This document shows positions 1 through 9,200 of a stretch of 41,825 bases of DNA, one piece after another (position 1 is the first letter of the stretch; each line of letters opens with the position of its first letter). The stretch is from DATLHO01 sp035539855 (GTDB taxonomy: Bacteria; Bacteroidota; Ignavibacteria; OLB7): contig DATLHO010000030.1 of the NCBI GenBank assembly GCA_035539855.1, positions 1 to 41,825 of the forward strand, given 5' to 3'. Made by a program: the position numbers and the translations under genes. The notes under the pieces are model-generated. The model did no database searches, had not been told where the DNA came from, and was given only the letters and a program-made list of their open reading frames with translations.

Positions 1-101
1 CCCGTCCCCTCGGCGAAGCCGTGTCCCCTCGGCGCCAGCCGTGTCCCCTCGGCAAAGCCGTGTCCCCTCGGCTCCGCCGTGTCCCCGGCGGCTTCAGCCG
101 C
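1..101. repeat. Tandem ~20-bp repeat, each unit a small hairpin
   Basis: Five consecutive units of 19-21 bp share the core GTGTCCCCTCGGC, and each ends in a small palindrome CGGC-(3-4 nt)-GCCG with a different loop (GAA, GCCA, AAA, TCC, TTCA). The array runs into the window edge, so its full length is unknown. It lies just past the mazG stop codon. The conserved stem with variable loop suggests selection on, or copying of, a folded element; a tandem terminator or a mobile palindromic repeat are both possible. Confidence 0.7.
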
Positions 102-863
102 CTACTTCGCCTCGGTCCAGTACCGATCCATCTCGTCGAGGTCGGATTCCTGGAAGGTCCTTCCCTGTTCGCGCAGTCGGGTCTCGACGTGCTGGAATCG
201 GCGGATGAACTTGTTGGTCGTCCGGTGCAGCGCCTCCTCGGGCGTGATCCCGATGAAGCGCGCGTAGTTGACGAGCGAGAACAGCACGTCGCCGAATTCC
301 TCCTCGATCCTCTGGCGCGACATGCCGGATTCGACCTCGTCGTGGAGCTCCTCGACCTCCTCGCGCACCTTCTTCCAGACGTCCTCGGGCTGCTTCCAGT
401 CGAAGCCGACCTTCGACGCCTTCTCCTGCACGCGCTCGGCCCGCTGCAGCGCCGGGAGCGCCTTCGGCATGTTGTCGAAGATCGAGACCCGCCCCTCCTT
501 CATCTTCAACTGCTCCCAGTTCTGCTTCACCTGCTCGGCGTCGTTGGCGACCGCGTCGCCGAAGACGTGCGGGTGGCGATGCACGAGCTTGCGCGCGATG
601 TGACGCACGACGTCGTTGAAGTCGAACGCCTCGCGCTCCTCGGCGATGATCGAGTGCATCACCGAGTGCAGAAGGATGTCGCCGAGCTCCTTCTTGAGCT
701 CGTCGTCGTTGCCGTCGTCGATCGACTCCTTGACCTCGTAGGCCTCCTCGATCAGCAGCGGCGCGATCGATGCGTGCGTCTGCTCGCGATCCCAGGGACA
801 GTCCTTGCGGAGCCGTCGGACGATCGCCAGAAAATCCTCGAAGGTCTCGGTCGGTGGAATCAT
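102..863 (-). CDS. mazG: Nucleoside triphosphate pyrophosphohydrolase MazG
   Basis: The 253-residue product has the two tandem MazG all-alpha domains of the full-length bacterial enzyme, which hydrolyses (d)NTPs to NMP and pyrophosphate and clears damaged nucleotides or lowers ppGpp. The N-terminal domain starts with the family hallmark CPWDREQTH (residues 22-30), followed by the metal-binding acidic residues E39/E40/E43 and E59/D62. The second domain repeats the pattern with E171/E172 and E189/D192. The length is normal. It follows holA after 20 bp on the same strand, so the two are probably co-transcribed. The assignment is by motif and overall similarity and is secure at family level. Confidence 0.93.
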   Translation of the reverse strand: MIPPTETFEDFLAIVRRLRKDCPWDREQTHASIAPLLIEEAYEVKESIDDGNDDELKKELGDILLHSVMHSIIAEEREAFDFNDVVRHIARKLVHRHPHVFGDAVANDAEQVKQNWEQLKMKEGRVSIFDNMPKALPALQRAERVQEKASKVGFDWKQPEDVWKKVREEVEELHDEVESGMSRQRIEEEFGDVLFSLVNYARFIGITPEEALHRTTNKFIRRFQHVETRLREQGRTFQESDLDEMDRYWTEAK

Positions 864-882
864 CGGTGTCTCGGTATGGGTA

Positions 883-1962
883 TTACGCCGCGACGGACTC
901 GCCGGCGGGCCGCATCATCAGCGAGCGGTCGCCTCGAATGATCGCGACCAGCAGCATCTGCAGCACGGTCGATCCGTCGACGTTGCTCGTCTTGAGCGCC
1001 AGGTCCGCCGCGAGCAATCCCTCGAAGGCGATCTGCAGGTGCGCCGGCGAGTAGCGGCCGAGCGCCGCCAGGTACTCGCCGACGAAGAACGACGAGATCC
1101 CGACGCTGCGCGCCATCTCGTTCTGGTCCTTCGCGCGCGTGCGGATCTCGAGCAGCCGCCAGAGGATCGTGAAGTAGCGCGTGAGCATCGTGAGGATCAT
1201 CTGCTCGGACTCGCCGGCGCGCAGCATCCGCTCGGCGATCTCGACCGAGAGCTCGAGGTTGCGCGCGCCGACGGCCTTCTGCAGCTCGAAGACGTTGTAG
1301 GTCTTGTTCGCCCCGACGACCGAGCGCACGTCGTCACCGGTGATCTTCGGCCGATCCTCGACGAACGTGAACAGCTTCTCGATCTCGTTGCTGAGCACGC
1401 GGAGCGCGCCACCGGCGTAGCCCACGAAGAGCTCGACCGCCTCGGGGGTGATCTGCTTGCCACGCGCGCGAATCCTGCCGGCCACCCACGACGGGATCTC
1501 GCGATCGTAGAGCTTCTTGAAGTGTACCGACGCCGCGCTGCCGACGACGATGTCCCACGGCGCCTTCGCACCGGTCTTTCCCTTGAGGAAGTCGCTCGTG
1601 CCGGCGGTCATGATCAGCACCGTCGATTCCGACGGACGGCGCAGGTAGCGCGCGAACGGGGACTCGAGGTCGGGCTTGCCACGAAGCGAGAAGATGCGGT
1701 CGAGCTCCTTGACGACGACCACTCGTCGCTCGGCCATCATCGGATACTGCATCGCCCGGTCGACGATGTCGCCGAGCGTCGCGTCGGTGCCGTGGAAGTG
1801 ATCGAAGTTGAACTCGCGCGTCGAGGCGTCGACGGTGGCGGCCGTCAGCCGATCGCAGGCCTCGTCGATGAGGAACTCCTCGTCGCCGAAAAGCAGGTAG
1901 ACCGGCTCGAACCGGCCCGAGCGAACCGCCGCGTCGAGGCTGTCGGGTGTGATGATCGCCAT
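883..1962 (-). CDS. holA: DNA polymerase III delta subunit (clamp-loader)
   Basis: This is the clamp-loader delta subunit, which opens the sliding beta clamp. From the chosen ATG at 1962 the protein is 359 residues, normal for HolA, and begins MAIITPDSLDAAVRSG with the typical YLLFGDEEFLIDEA motif close behind. The middle has the usual helical collar-type sequence (ELFVGYAGGALRVLSNEIEK), and the C-terminal third is the conserved oligomerisation domain. An in-frame ATG 27 codons upstream exists, but the internal start has a ribosome-binding sequence (GGAG four bases before ATG) and agrees with the family's N-terminus. mazG follows in the same operon. No Walker motif is expected in this subunit. 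Confidence 0.88.
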   Translation of the reverse strand: MAIITPDSLDAAVRSGRFEPVYLLFGDEEFLIDEACDRLTAATVDASTREFNFDHFHGTDATLGDIVDRAMQYPMMAERRVVVVKELDRIFSLRGKPDLESPFARYLRRPSESTVLIMTAGTSDFLKGKTGAKAPWDIVVGSAASVHFKKLYDREIPSWVAGRIRARGKQITPEAVELFVGYAGGALRVLSNEIEKLFTFVEDRPKITGDDVRSVVGANKTYNVFELQKAVGARNLELSVEIAERMLRAGESEQMILTMLTRYFTILWRLLEIRTRAKDQNEMARSVGISSFFVGEYLAALGRYSPAHLQIAFEGLLAADLALKTSNVDGSTVLQMLLVAIIRGDRSLMMRPAGESVAA

Positions 1963-2142
1963 GGTCTCCGCAAGATCGGAAATCGTGGCCAGCCGTCGTC
2001 GGGGAATGTGTCCTCTGAGACGGCGCCATCCGATCGACGGCACTCGTTACGGTCTCGGGATCCCGCGTCCTGCTCTCGTGGACGCCGGAGGACGCTCGTT
2101 TCGGGAACCTTTCGCCCTCCGCTCGTCAATACCCTCGTCGCC

Positions 2143-2173
2143 TTGCAACTCGATGAGGCAAGCCGTAGGTTTG
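2143..2173 (+). promoter_or_regulatory. Bacteroidota-type promoter for the FlgD-Ig protein
   Basis: TTG at 2143-2145 is followed by exactly 20 nt and then TAGGTTTG at 2166-2173, a perfect match to the -7 box TAnnTTTG of the Bacteroidota primary sigma factor. The start codon lies about 80 nt downstream. The rest of the divergent intergenic region (1963-2252) holds nothing else that I recognise. Confidence 0.5.
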
Positions 2174-2252
2174 CGATCCGGTCCAGGTCCGGCGTCTTCC
2201 CTCCATGCCGGGTGTCTCTTTCAGTCCCTCCGTTCCCGTGAGGTGCATCATC

Positions 2253-2609
2253 ATGCGTGCTCGTACTCGTTCCCTGACCCTCGCCTGCGCCCTCCTCGCG
2301 GCCGCCTCGTTCCTGCTCCCGCCGTCGGCAAGTGCCGTCTGGCCGAATCCATTCATGGATGGGCAGCGCCCGGTGTTCCAGCTTTCGATGCCGAAAGCGG
2401 CGAAAATCAAGATCGAGGTCTTCGATCTGCTCGGTCGTCACATCAAGACGCTGCGCGAGGGAGACCACCCCGAAGGCAATTTCGATATCGAGTGGGACGG
2501 GATGGATGACTCCAACACCAATGTCCCGCCCGGCATCTACATCTGCGCGCTGTTCTCCGAAGGCGTGATGGTCAAGAGCGTCAAGGTCGTCAAGGTCGGC
2601 TTCCAGTAG
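2253..2609 (+). CDS. Small secreted protein with a FlgD-like Ig domain
   Basis: From the ATG at 2253 (AGGTG eight bases upstream) this is a 118-residue protein. An N-terminal signal peptide (MRARTRSLTLACALLAAASF, then LPPSASA as a likely cleavage region) leads directly into one FlgD-type Ig fold: strands around VFQLSMPKAAKIKIEVFDLLGRHIKTL, the turn WDGMDDSNTNVPPGIY, and a last strand VKSVKVVK. This fold is what usually sits at the end of type IX secretion cargo; here it is almost the whole mature protein. It may be a stand-alone sorting or adhesion module. An upstream in-frame start at 2205 is less likely because it would bury the signal peptide. A terminator follows. Confidence 0.75.
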   Translation: MRARTRSLTLACALLAAASFLLPPSASAVWPNPFMDGQRPVFQLSMPKAAKIKIEVFDLLGRHIKTLREGDHPEGNFDIEWDGMDDSNTNVPPGIYICALFSEGVMVKSVKVVKVGFQ

Positions 2610-2631
2610 GAAACCCCGCGACCAGAAGCAT

Positions 2632-2667
2632 AAAAGCCCGTTCCGGCACGACCGGGGCGGGCTTTTT
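2632..2667. terminator. Bidirectional intrinsic terminator
   Basis: AAAAGCCCG (2632-2640) pairs with CGGGCTTTT (2658-2666), followed by a further T on the plus strand; read from the other strand the stem also ends in a T run. It lies between two convergent genes and can serve both. Confidence 0.85.
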
Positions 2668-2697
2668 CGTGTTCGATGGAGCGTCCGTGATGGCGGC

Positions 2698-3846
2698 TCA
2701 CTCGCCGGCTTTGACGAGCTCCTCCCTGCCGACGAGTCGATCGACCGCCTCGAGCACCTCGTCGGTCGTGATCGCGTGCATGCACGTGTCCTGCGGGCGG
2801 ATGCAGGTGATCTGACCGCAGGGACTGCACGGGAACATCCGCGTGATGCCGACGGTGCGCCGGCCGATCGGGGAGAAGACGTGGTAGGAGCCAGGTCCGA
2901 ACAGGCCGATCGTCGGTGCGCCGACGGCGGCCGCCAGGTGCATCGCGCCGCCATCGCTGCCGACGTACAGCCCCGCCTCCCCCATCAGCGCCGCGGTCGG
3001 CCGCAGGCCGAGCTCGCCGGTCACGTCGACGGGCGCGAGGTCCTGGATGAGCGACGCCAGGCCGCGCGAGCGCTCGCGCTCGCGGTCGACTCCGACGAGC
3101 ACGGCCTGCATCCCGTAGCGTCGGTGGAGGTGCCGTGCGATCGACGCGAAGCGCTCGAGCGGCCATTCGCGCAGCGGTTGGGTCGCGCCGGCATGGAGCA
3201 TCGCGAACGGCGCCCGGATGCCGCGATCGGCCATGAAGCGCCGCGCTTCGGTGCGCTCGTCGTCGTCGACGAAGTAGTCGAGCTGCGGATCGGTCTCGCG
3301 CTCGATGCCGAGCGGCTCGAGCGTCCGCCAGAGGCGCTCGATCTCGTGGCGCAGGGCCTGGTGCGTGCGGGCGCGCTCGGCGTACTCGACCAGGTGGGCC
3401 GATCCCCGATCGACCCTCGCGGCGCCCGACAGCAGCGCGTAGCCGAGCGTGTGCCAGTCGTCGCGCAGCCCGACGACGAGGTCGGGCTTCCACGTGCCGA
3501 GCTGCTCGCGGAGCTGTGAGAAGCGATGGGTCGTGTTCGGTGGCCGGCAGAAGCGCGCGCTGTTGTAGACGTGCACCGCGTCGATCGAGGGATTGTGCCG
3601 CAGCAGCGCCACGTTCCAGTCGCCGACGACGATGCGGATCTCCGCGTCGGGAAAGCGCGCACGAATCGCGCGCAGCGCCGGTGTCGCAATCAGGAGGTCG
3701 CCGAGGTGGTCGAGCTTGAAGATGAGAATCCGCTCGACCTTGCGCTGCTCGCGAAACGGATGAACGAGCGAGGTCAGCGCCGAGGCGACGTACAGTGTAC
3801 GACCAGGCGCGTTGGCTACCGATTTCTCGACTTTCTCGTTCGTCAT
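2698..3846 (-). CDS. Glycosyltransferase family 9 (heptosyltransferase-like)
   Basis: A 382-residue GT9 enzyme of the ADP-heptose:LPS heptosyltransferase type, expected at the inner face of the cytoplasmic membrane. The N-terminal Rossmann domain opens with ILIFKLDHLGD (residues 40-50), the acceptor-side signature of this family, and the C-terminal donor-binding domain contains GSDGGAMHLAAAVGAPTIG (297-315). Near the end are four cysteines (C340, C343, C348, C355), a pattern seen in many GT9 proteins. The first ~36 residues precede the fold and are not conserved, so an internal start is possible. The presence of gmhB elsewhere in the window fits heptose metabolism, but the actual acceptor cannot be read from the sequence. 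Confidence 0.85.
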   Translation of the reverse strand: MTNEKVEKSVANAPGRTLYVASALTSLVHPFREQRKVERILIFKLDHLGDLLIATPALRAIRARFPDAEIRIVVGDWNVALLRHNPSIDAVHVYNSARFCRPPNTTHRFSQLREQLGTWKPDLVVGLRDDWHTLGYALLSGAARVDRGSAHLVEYAERARTHQALRHEIERLWRTLEPLGIERETDPQLDYFVDDDERTEARRFMADRGIRAPFAMLHAGATQPLREWPLERFASIARHLHRRYGMQAVLVGVDRERERSRGLASLIQDLAPVDVTGELGLRPTAALMGEAGLYVGSDGGAMHLAAAVGAPTIGLFGPGSYHVFSPIGRRTVGITRMFPCSPCGQITCIRPQDTCMHAITTDEVLEAVDRLVGREELVKAGE

Positions 3847-3928
3847 GTGGTCTCGTCAGGGGCGTCCGTCGGAATAAAATACATCAGACGGACTCCCTGC
3901 CGATGCCGAAATCCTCGCCGCGGCGACA

Positions 3929-4687
3929 TCACCGTCCGCGGCCGGTCACGCGCGCGCTTCGCACGTCGATTGGATAGCGCCGGCCCGTGATCTCGAGCGT
4001 GCCGTGATCGTCGCCCTCGAGCTCGAGCACCCCGTTGCGGATGATCATGCCGTTCGGACCGCTCGCCGCGATCGAGATCGCCACCGTTCCGTCGAGCGCG
4101 GGACCTTCGGCCGCGCCGACATCGACGAGCCGCAGGTGCGAGAACGTGAACGTCGCCTGGATGCTCGTGAAGGGGACGTCGCCGCCGGGACGATCGCCGA
4201 GCGCACCGGCGACGCGCACCTCGCCGCTGGCGAAGCGCTCGAGAAGCCGTCCCGCCGACGCCAGGTGGATCGACCCGCTCGTCGTGGCCCGGATCGAGAC
4301 AGCATCGCTCGCGTGTAGCGAAACGCCATCGAGATCGATCGAGACGCTTTCACCCGCGCCGGGCGCGAGCGCTCCGGCTGGGCGCACGATGCAGCGCGTG
4401 CGGCTCTCACCGAGTGCACTGGTGCCGTGCCGGCTGCGCACGAACAGGCGCCCCGGCGCCGCGTTGGACGCGGGAATCACGAGCGCCGTCTCCTGCTCGG
4501 CCGTGAGGGAATCCGCCGCGAGATCGGCCAGCAGCGACGAGAGGCCGTCGCTCTCATAGCCGACGAGCAGCGCGACGACCGAGGCGATCGCACGCTCCTC
4601 ACGCTCGGCGCCCTCCGGTCGATCCGGAGTGCATCCGGCCAGCGCTAGCATGACGATGGCAGCCGAGAGCAGTCGATGGGGTCGCAT
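3929..4687 (-). CDS. Lipoprotein of unknown function
   Basis: The chosen ATG at 4687 is preceded by a strong GGAGGG and starts a lipoprotein signal peptide, MRPHRLLSAAIVMLALAGC, with the lipobox LAGC at residues 16-19. The remaining ~230 residues of the 252-residue product are rich in beta-strand-forming and small residues and contain no motif that I recognise. The arrangement (repeated strands such as GAGESVSIDLDGVSLHASD) suggests an all-beta envelope protein. It lies between two glycosyltransferase genes on the same strand, separated by 82 bp from one and 173 bp from the other, so an operon link is uncertain. I give no function. Confidence 0.7.
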   Translation of the reverse strand: MRPHRLLSAAIVMLALAGCTPDRPEGAEREERAIASVVALLVGYESDGLSSLLADLAADSLTAEQETALVIPASNAAPGRLFVRSRHGTSALGESRTRCIVRPAGALAPGAGESVSIDLDGVSLHASDAVSIRATTSGSIHLASAGRLLERFASGEVRVAGALGDRPGGDVPFTSIQATFTFSHLRLVDVGAAEGPALDGTVAISIAASGPNGMIIRNGVLELEGDDHGTLEITGRRYPIDVRSARVTGRGR

Positions 4688-4860
4688 GGATTCCCTCCAA
4701 CGGGATTCGAGGTGGCTCTTTCGAAACGGGAGCGTCGGAGAACGGTTAGCGCGCAGCACTCCCAAAGAGCGCAGCGTCCGTGAACTGACAGGCTGTCGGC
4801 GTCCTGGTTGAGTCTGCCTGGGCGGTGAAGTCGAGATTCCTGAGACGTCCCCTCAGGCGA

Positions 4861-6129
4861 TCACTCCTCGCGATCGTTGAGCCGTCCGTCCTCGTCGAGA
4901 TAGATCCCCGACCATCCCGGCGGCATGTCGTCGGTCTCCTCCTGCATCGAGACCCGGTGCTCGTCGGCGCGCGAGGCGATGAAGTCCGGCAGGTTCGCAT
5001 ACGGTCCGAGCGACGACGGCATCAGCGCGCGATAGAGCACCGTGAAGTTCGCGGCGGCCCGGCGCGCCGACAGGTGGCGACGCACGTGCCGCGGGCCCTC
5101 GTCGTGCGCGGCGACTGCGTGGGCATCGCTCGAGAGCGAGTCGACGATCGCCGCGGCCATCGCCTCGTGATCTCCCGGTGCGACGCAGCGGACGATCTCC
5201 TGGGGGAGCGATGGTGCGATCCCGACGTTGGTGGAGATCACGGGCATGCCGGTCGCGAGGGCTTCGATGACGGCCATCCCCTCGTGCTCCTCGGTCGCGC
5301 CGTGCAGCAGCAGGTCGTGCCGTCGGTAGGTCGCGGGCATCGAGGGAAACGGGATGGGTCCGAGAAACCGGATCGCGTCGCCGAGGCCGAGCTGCGCGAT
5401 CAGTGGCTCGAGCGCGGTCGCCTCGCGCCGGAAGATCATGCCGGCGATCTCGAGGCGGATGTCGCCCAGCTTCTCGTGCGCGAGCGCGACCGCGCGCAGG
5501 ACCGTCGGGTAGTCGTTGACGCGGCTCAGCGACGAGGCTGCCAGCAGGCTGCGCCCGGTGCGCAGCGGGCCGTCGGAGAACAGGCTGTCGTCGACGCCGA
5601 GGGGAATCGTTGCGAGCTTCGCGATCCAGCGCCGGTCGAACCGGCGCGCGCGCCAGGTCGAGGCCGCGGTGATCACGGTCGCGCGCTCGAGCGCCAGGCG
5701 CGTCATCACCGTGCGCAGCGGACCGATGCGTCCACCGAAACGCTGGCGCTGGGTTGCCGGCTCGTGCGTGAACGGAGAGATGACCGAGGGGATCTCGAGG
5801 TCGCGAGCGATGCGGGTGGCGAGGAACGCCTGCTCGGGCGCGCCGATGGCGTGGATGATGTCGAACGGCTTGACCGCGTGATCGCGCGCGACGCGCGTGC
5901 GTAGCTCCGCCCAGTGGACGAACCGACGGATGCCGCTCTGCTCGCCGTTGGCAAGGCAGTGCACCGTCGCGCCGTGCAGAAGGTATGTCGAGCGCCGGAA
6001 GGGCTGGTCGAGCGTGTAGATCACGACCTCGACCTGCTCCGACAGTGCGCGAATCAGCGACGTCAGCGCGGGGATGTGCCAGTCGGCACGGTCGGCGCAG
6101 AAGCCGGGGAGAATGAAGCAGACCCTCAT
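4861..6129 (-). CDS. Glycosyltransferase family 4
   Basis: A 422-residue GT-B retaining glycosyltransferase. The N-terminal half has a Rossmann core beginning MRVCFILPGFCADRADWHIP; the C-terminal GT4 domain has the nucleotide-sugar-binding E-x5-E element in EGMAVIEALATGMPVIST (E283 and E289; residues 283-300). The last ~50 residues, after RALMPSSLGPYANLP, lie outside the usual fold and are very acidic (EETDD, LDEDGRLNDREE). Such enzymes build LPS, capsule or glycosylate secreted proteins; the substrate is not evident. It is downstream of the Ig-repeat surface protein on the same strand, with a strong hairpin in between. Confidence 0.83.
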   Translation of the reverse strand: MRVCFILPGFCADRADWHIPALTSLIRALSEQVEVVIYTLDQPFRRSTYLLHGATVHCLANGEQSGIRRFVHWAELRTRVARDHAVKPFDIIHAIGAPEQAFLATRIARDLEIPSVISPFTHEPATQRQRFGGRIGPLRTVMTRLALERATVITAASTWRARRFDRRWIAKLATIPLGVDDSLFSDGPLRTGRSLLAASSLSRVNDYPTVLRAVALAHEKLGDIRLEIAGMIFRREATALEPLIAQLGLGDAIRFLGPIPFPSMPATYRRHDLLLHGATEEHEGMAVIEALATGMPVISTNVGIAPSLPQEIVRCVAPGDHEAMAAAIVDSLSSDAHAVAAHDEGPRHVRRHLSARRAAANFTVLYRALMPSSLGPYANLPDFIASRADEHRVSMQEETDDMPPGWSGIYLDEDGRLNDREE

Positions 6130-6223
6130 GGAGACCTCGAAGAGCGCCGGCGGGCCAGACGAGCCCGACGGCCGAGAAGACTCTTCAAGATACTACGATC
6201 CGTCGCGTGAGGTCCCCGACGTG

Positions 6224-6259
6224 CGAAGAGCACGCCCGATCGCTCGGACGTGCTCTTCG
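6224..6259. terminator. Perfect 11-bp hairpin, probable terminator
   Basis: CGAAGAGCACG (6224-6234) pairs perfectly with CGTGCTCTTCG (6249-6259) around a 14-nt loop, 21 bp past the stop codon of the large Ig-repeat gene. There is no T run on either strand, as for several other hairpins at gene ends in this window. Confidence 0.55.
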
Positions 6260-6280
6260 ACTGGGAGGGATCGACTGGCC

Positions 6281-9200
6281 TCAGCGCACGATGACGATCG
6301 GCGTCGAGGTGACATCGGCGCCGGCGCGGGCGACGACGCGGTAGGATCCCGCGGCGACGCGCTGACCGCCATCGCCGCGGCCGTCCCACGCGAGGCGCTG
6401 CTCGGTCGCGGCGGTCGCGTTGAGTCGGCGAACGATCGCGCCACGCGCGTCGACGATGACGACCTCGACCGGCAGCGGCCGGGCCAGGGTCATCGCGATC
6501 GTGACGCCGTCGGTCGACGGGTTCGGCATCGCGGTCAGCGACGCGACGACACGCGTCTCGAGCGGAGCGGCCGAGCTGATGCCGCCGGTGCCGCTGAGGC
6601 CGATCGTGACGTTCGTCGGCTCGCCGTCGGTCGCGACGGTGAGCACGTCACTGATGACGCCCTCGGCCGTCGGAGCGAAGCGGACCGTGATCGAAAGGCA
6701 GGCTCCCGGCTCGACCGTCGCCGGCAGCGAGGTCGGCGCGACGACGCTGAAGGCCTGGTTGTCGCGGAAGCTGAATCCCGTGACGCTCACGGGGATGTCG
6801 GAGTTGTTGCAGAGCTCCAGCGTCGTGTCCTTCGTCGAGCCCGGAGCGACCGTTCCGACGCCGACGCTCGGCGAGAGCGTCGAGAGTCCGCCGATCGCGC
6901 CGCGACCGAGCAGCGAGAGCGTCGCGGGCGCCTTCGAATTGCTCGTGAACGAGATCGTCGCGGACTTCGGTCCGACCGACGACGCGGTGAAGCGCACCGT
7001 CAGCGGACGCGACTCGCCCGGCGGGATCGTCATCGGGAACGTCGGCTGCGTGAACGCGAAGTCGCTCGAGCCCGTGAGGCTCGCCGCGGTGATCGTCAGG
7101 ACGCTGTCGCCGGCGTTGCTGATGAGTCCGGTCAGCGTGCGCTCGACGGTCGATCCGACGCGCGTCGCGCCGAAGTCGACGGTCGCCGGCGAGAGGCTCA
7201 GCACCGCGCCGGCGCCGGGCGCCAGCACCGTCACCTGCGCGGCGGCGCTGGTGAGCGTCGTGCAGGCGTTGCGCACCTCGACGGTGTAGCTGCCGGAGGC
7301 CGACGTCTGCACGCCGACGAGCGTCAGCTTCGCCGCGGTCTCGCCCTGCAGGCTCGCGCCGTTCTTCTTCCACTGGTACAGCAGGTCGTCGCCGCTGGCG
7401 GTGACCGACAGCTCGATCGTCGAACCGACGACGCCCGACTTGTCCGTCGGCTGGCCGGTGATCGCGGCCGGACGGAGCATGCCGAGCAGCGCCGTGTTGC
7501 TGATCGAGAAGCAGTCGCCGAGCGTCGCGACGACGTCGTAGGCGCCGAGGTCGTCGGAGCCGACCGCATCGATCGTGTAGCTCGAGCTCGTCGCCCCGGC
7601 GATGTCGACGCCGTTGTGGCGCCAGCGATAGGTCACACCGACGCCGCTGGCCGAGGCCGTGAGCGTGAGCGGCTGTCCCTCGCACGCGGTCTGCGACAGC
7701 GGCTCGGTGGAAAAGGCCGGCGTCGCGTTGACCGTGAGGGTCGCGGCGTTCGAGGTGACCGCCGGCGAGCACAGGCCGGTGATGACGACGTCGTAGCTGC
7801 CGGCGTTCGCGGTCGAGGCCGCGCCGATCGAGTAGGTCGCTGCGACCGCTCCGTTGATCGCGACACCGTTGCGGCGCCACTGATAGGTGATGCCGGCGCC
7901 GGTCGCCGAGATGCTGAACGAGGCGGGCTGTCCGGCGCAGACGGTCACGCCCGTCGGCTGGGCGGTGATTGCCGGCAGATCGCGCACGGTCAGCGCGACC
8001 GCGTTGCTGGTGCGCGTCGGCGTGCACAGGCCGCCGACGACGACGTCGTAGTTGCCGGCGTCACCGCTGGCGACCGTCGCGATCGAGTAGGTCGCGCTGG
8101 TGGCGCCGTTGATCGGCGCGCCGCCCTTGCGCCACTGGTACGTCAGGTTCGTGCCCGTCGCCTGCACCGAGAACGTCGCGGACTGGCCGATGCACGCGGT
8201 CTGCGCCGTCGGCTGCGTCGTGATCGCCGGAGGCGCGTTGACCGTCAGCACGACGCCGTTGGACGTCACCGTCGAGCACGCGTTGGCGATCTGCACGTCG
8301 TACGTGCCGGCGTCGCCGACGGTGACCGGGTTCATCGTGTACGTGGCCGAGGTCGCGCCCGTGACCGCGGTGCCGTTGCGGCGCCACTGGTAGGTCAGGC
8401 CGCTGCCGGTGGCCGCGCTCGTCAGCGTCACCGACTCGCCGGCGCACGCGGTCTGCGCGGTCGGCTGCGTCGTGATCGCCGGCGCCGTCGCGATCGAGAA
8501 GCTCGCGTCGCTCGCGTCGGCGCGCGAGGAGTTGCCCGCGTCGCTGACGCGGATGCGGTAGTTCGTGCCCGCCGTCTGGTTCGTCGGAATCGTCCAACTG
8601 AACGATCCGGTGCCATCGGTGCCGGAGGCCACGCCTGCGTTGATCGTCGTCGGCCAGGTGGCGCCGCCGTCGGCGGAGAGCTCGATCTTGATCGTCGTGA
8701 TCGCCGTCGACGTCCACCCGATCGACACGCTGTTGCCGGCGCAGTACGTCGAGCCGCCGTTCGGACCGGTGAGCGTCACACCCGCGACGAGGATCTCGCG
8801 CGCGGTCATGTGATTCCATGCATCGCCGGTATTCGCGTTGTTGTCGTTGACGGCGTTGCCGGCGGCCTGGAGGTAGTACTTGCCGTGCGTGCCCGGCGCG
8901 GTCCAGCTGAAGCTGAACGCCGCCGACCCGCTCGACATCGACTTCGGCGCATTGTGCGTGATCTCGGAGCCGACCATCTGCAGCCCCGATCCGGTCGCGA
9001 CCGAGAGCGTGCCGCCGTCGGTCGTTCCCGTCGACGTCGTCTTGACCGCGATGCCGACGCCGGCCGATGACTGCGTCGCGTGCGCGACGCTCACGGTGAA
9101 GCCGGTGGTCGATCCCGTCTCGACGGTGAACGATCCCGACGCGCTCGACGCCGACAGCGACGTCGCGGTGCTCGAGCCGCCGTGGCAGCTGCATCCCGCG

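Noticed and set aside
2698..3846. Iron-sulfur cluster in the family 9 glycosyltransferase because of four C-terminal cysteines
   Set aside because: Such cysteine patterns are common in GT9 proteins and I know of no evidence for a cluster; not reported as a finding.
6074..9070. A 998-codon open frame on the plus strand opposite the Ig-repeat gene
   Set aside because: The translation is almost only R, D, A, G and V, typical of the antisense frame of a GC-rich gene; the minus-strand product has clear domains, a signal peptide and a sorting domain.
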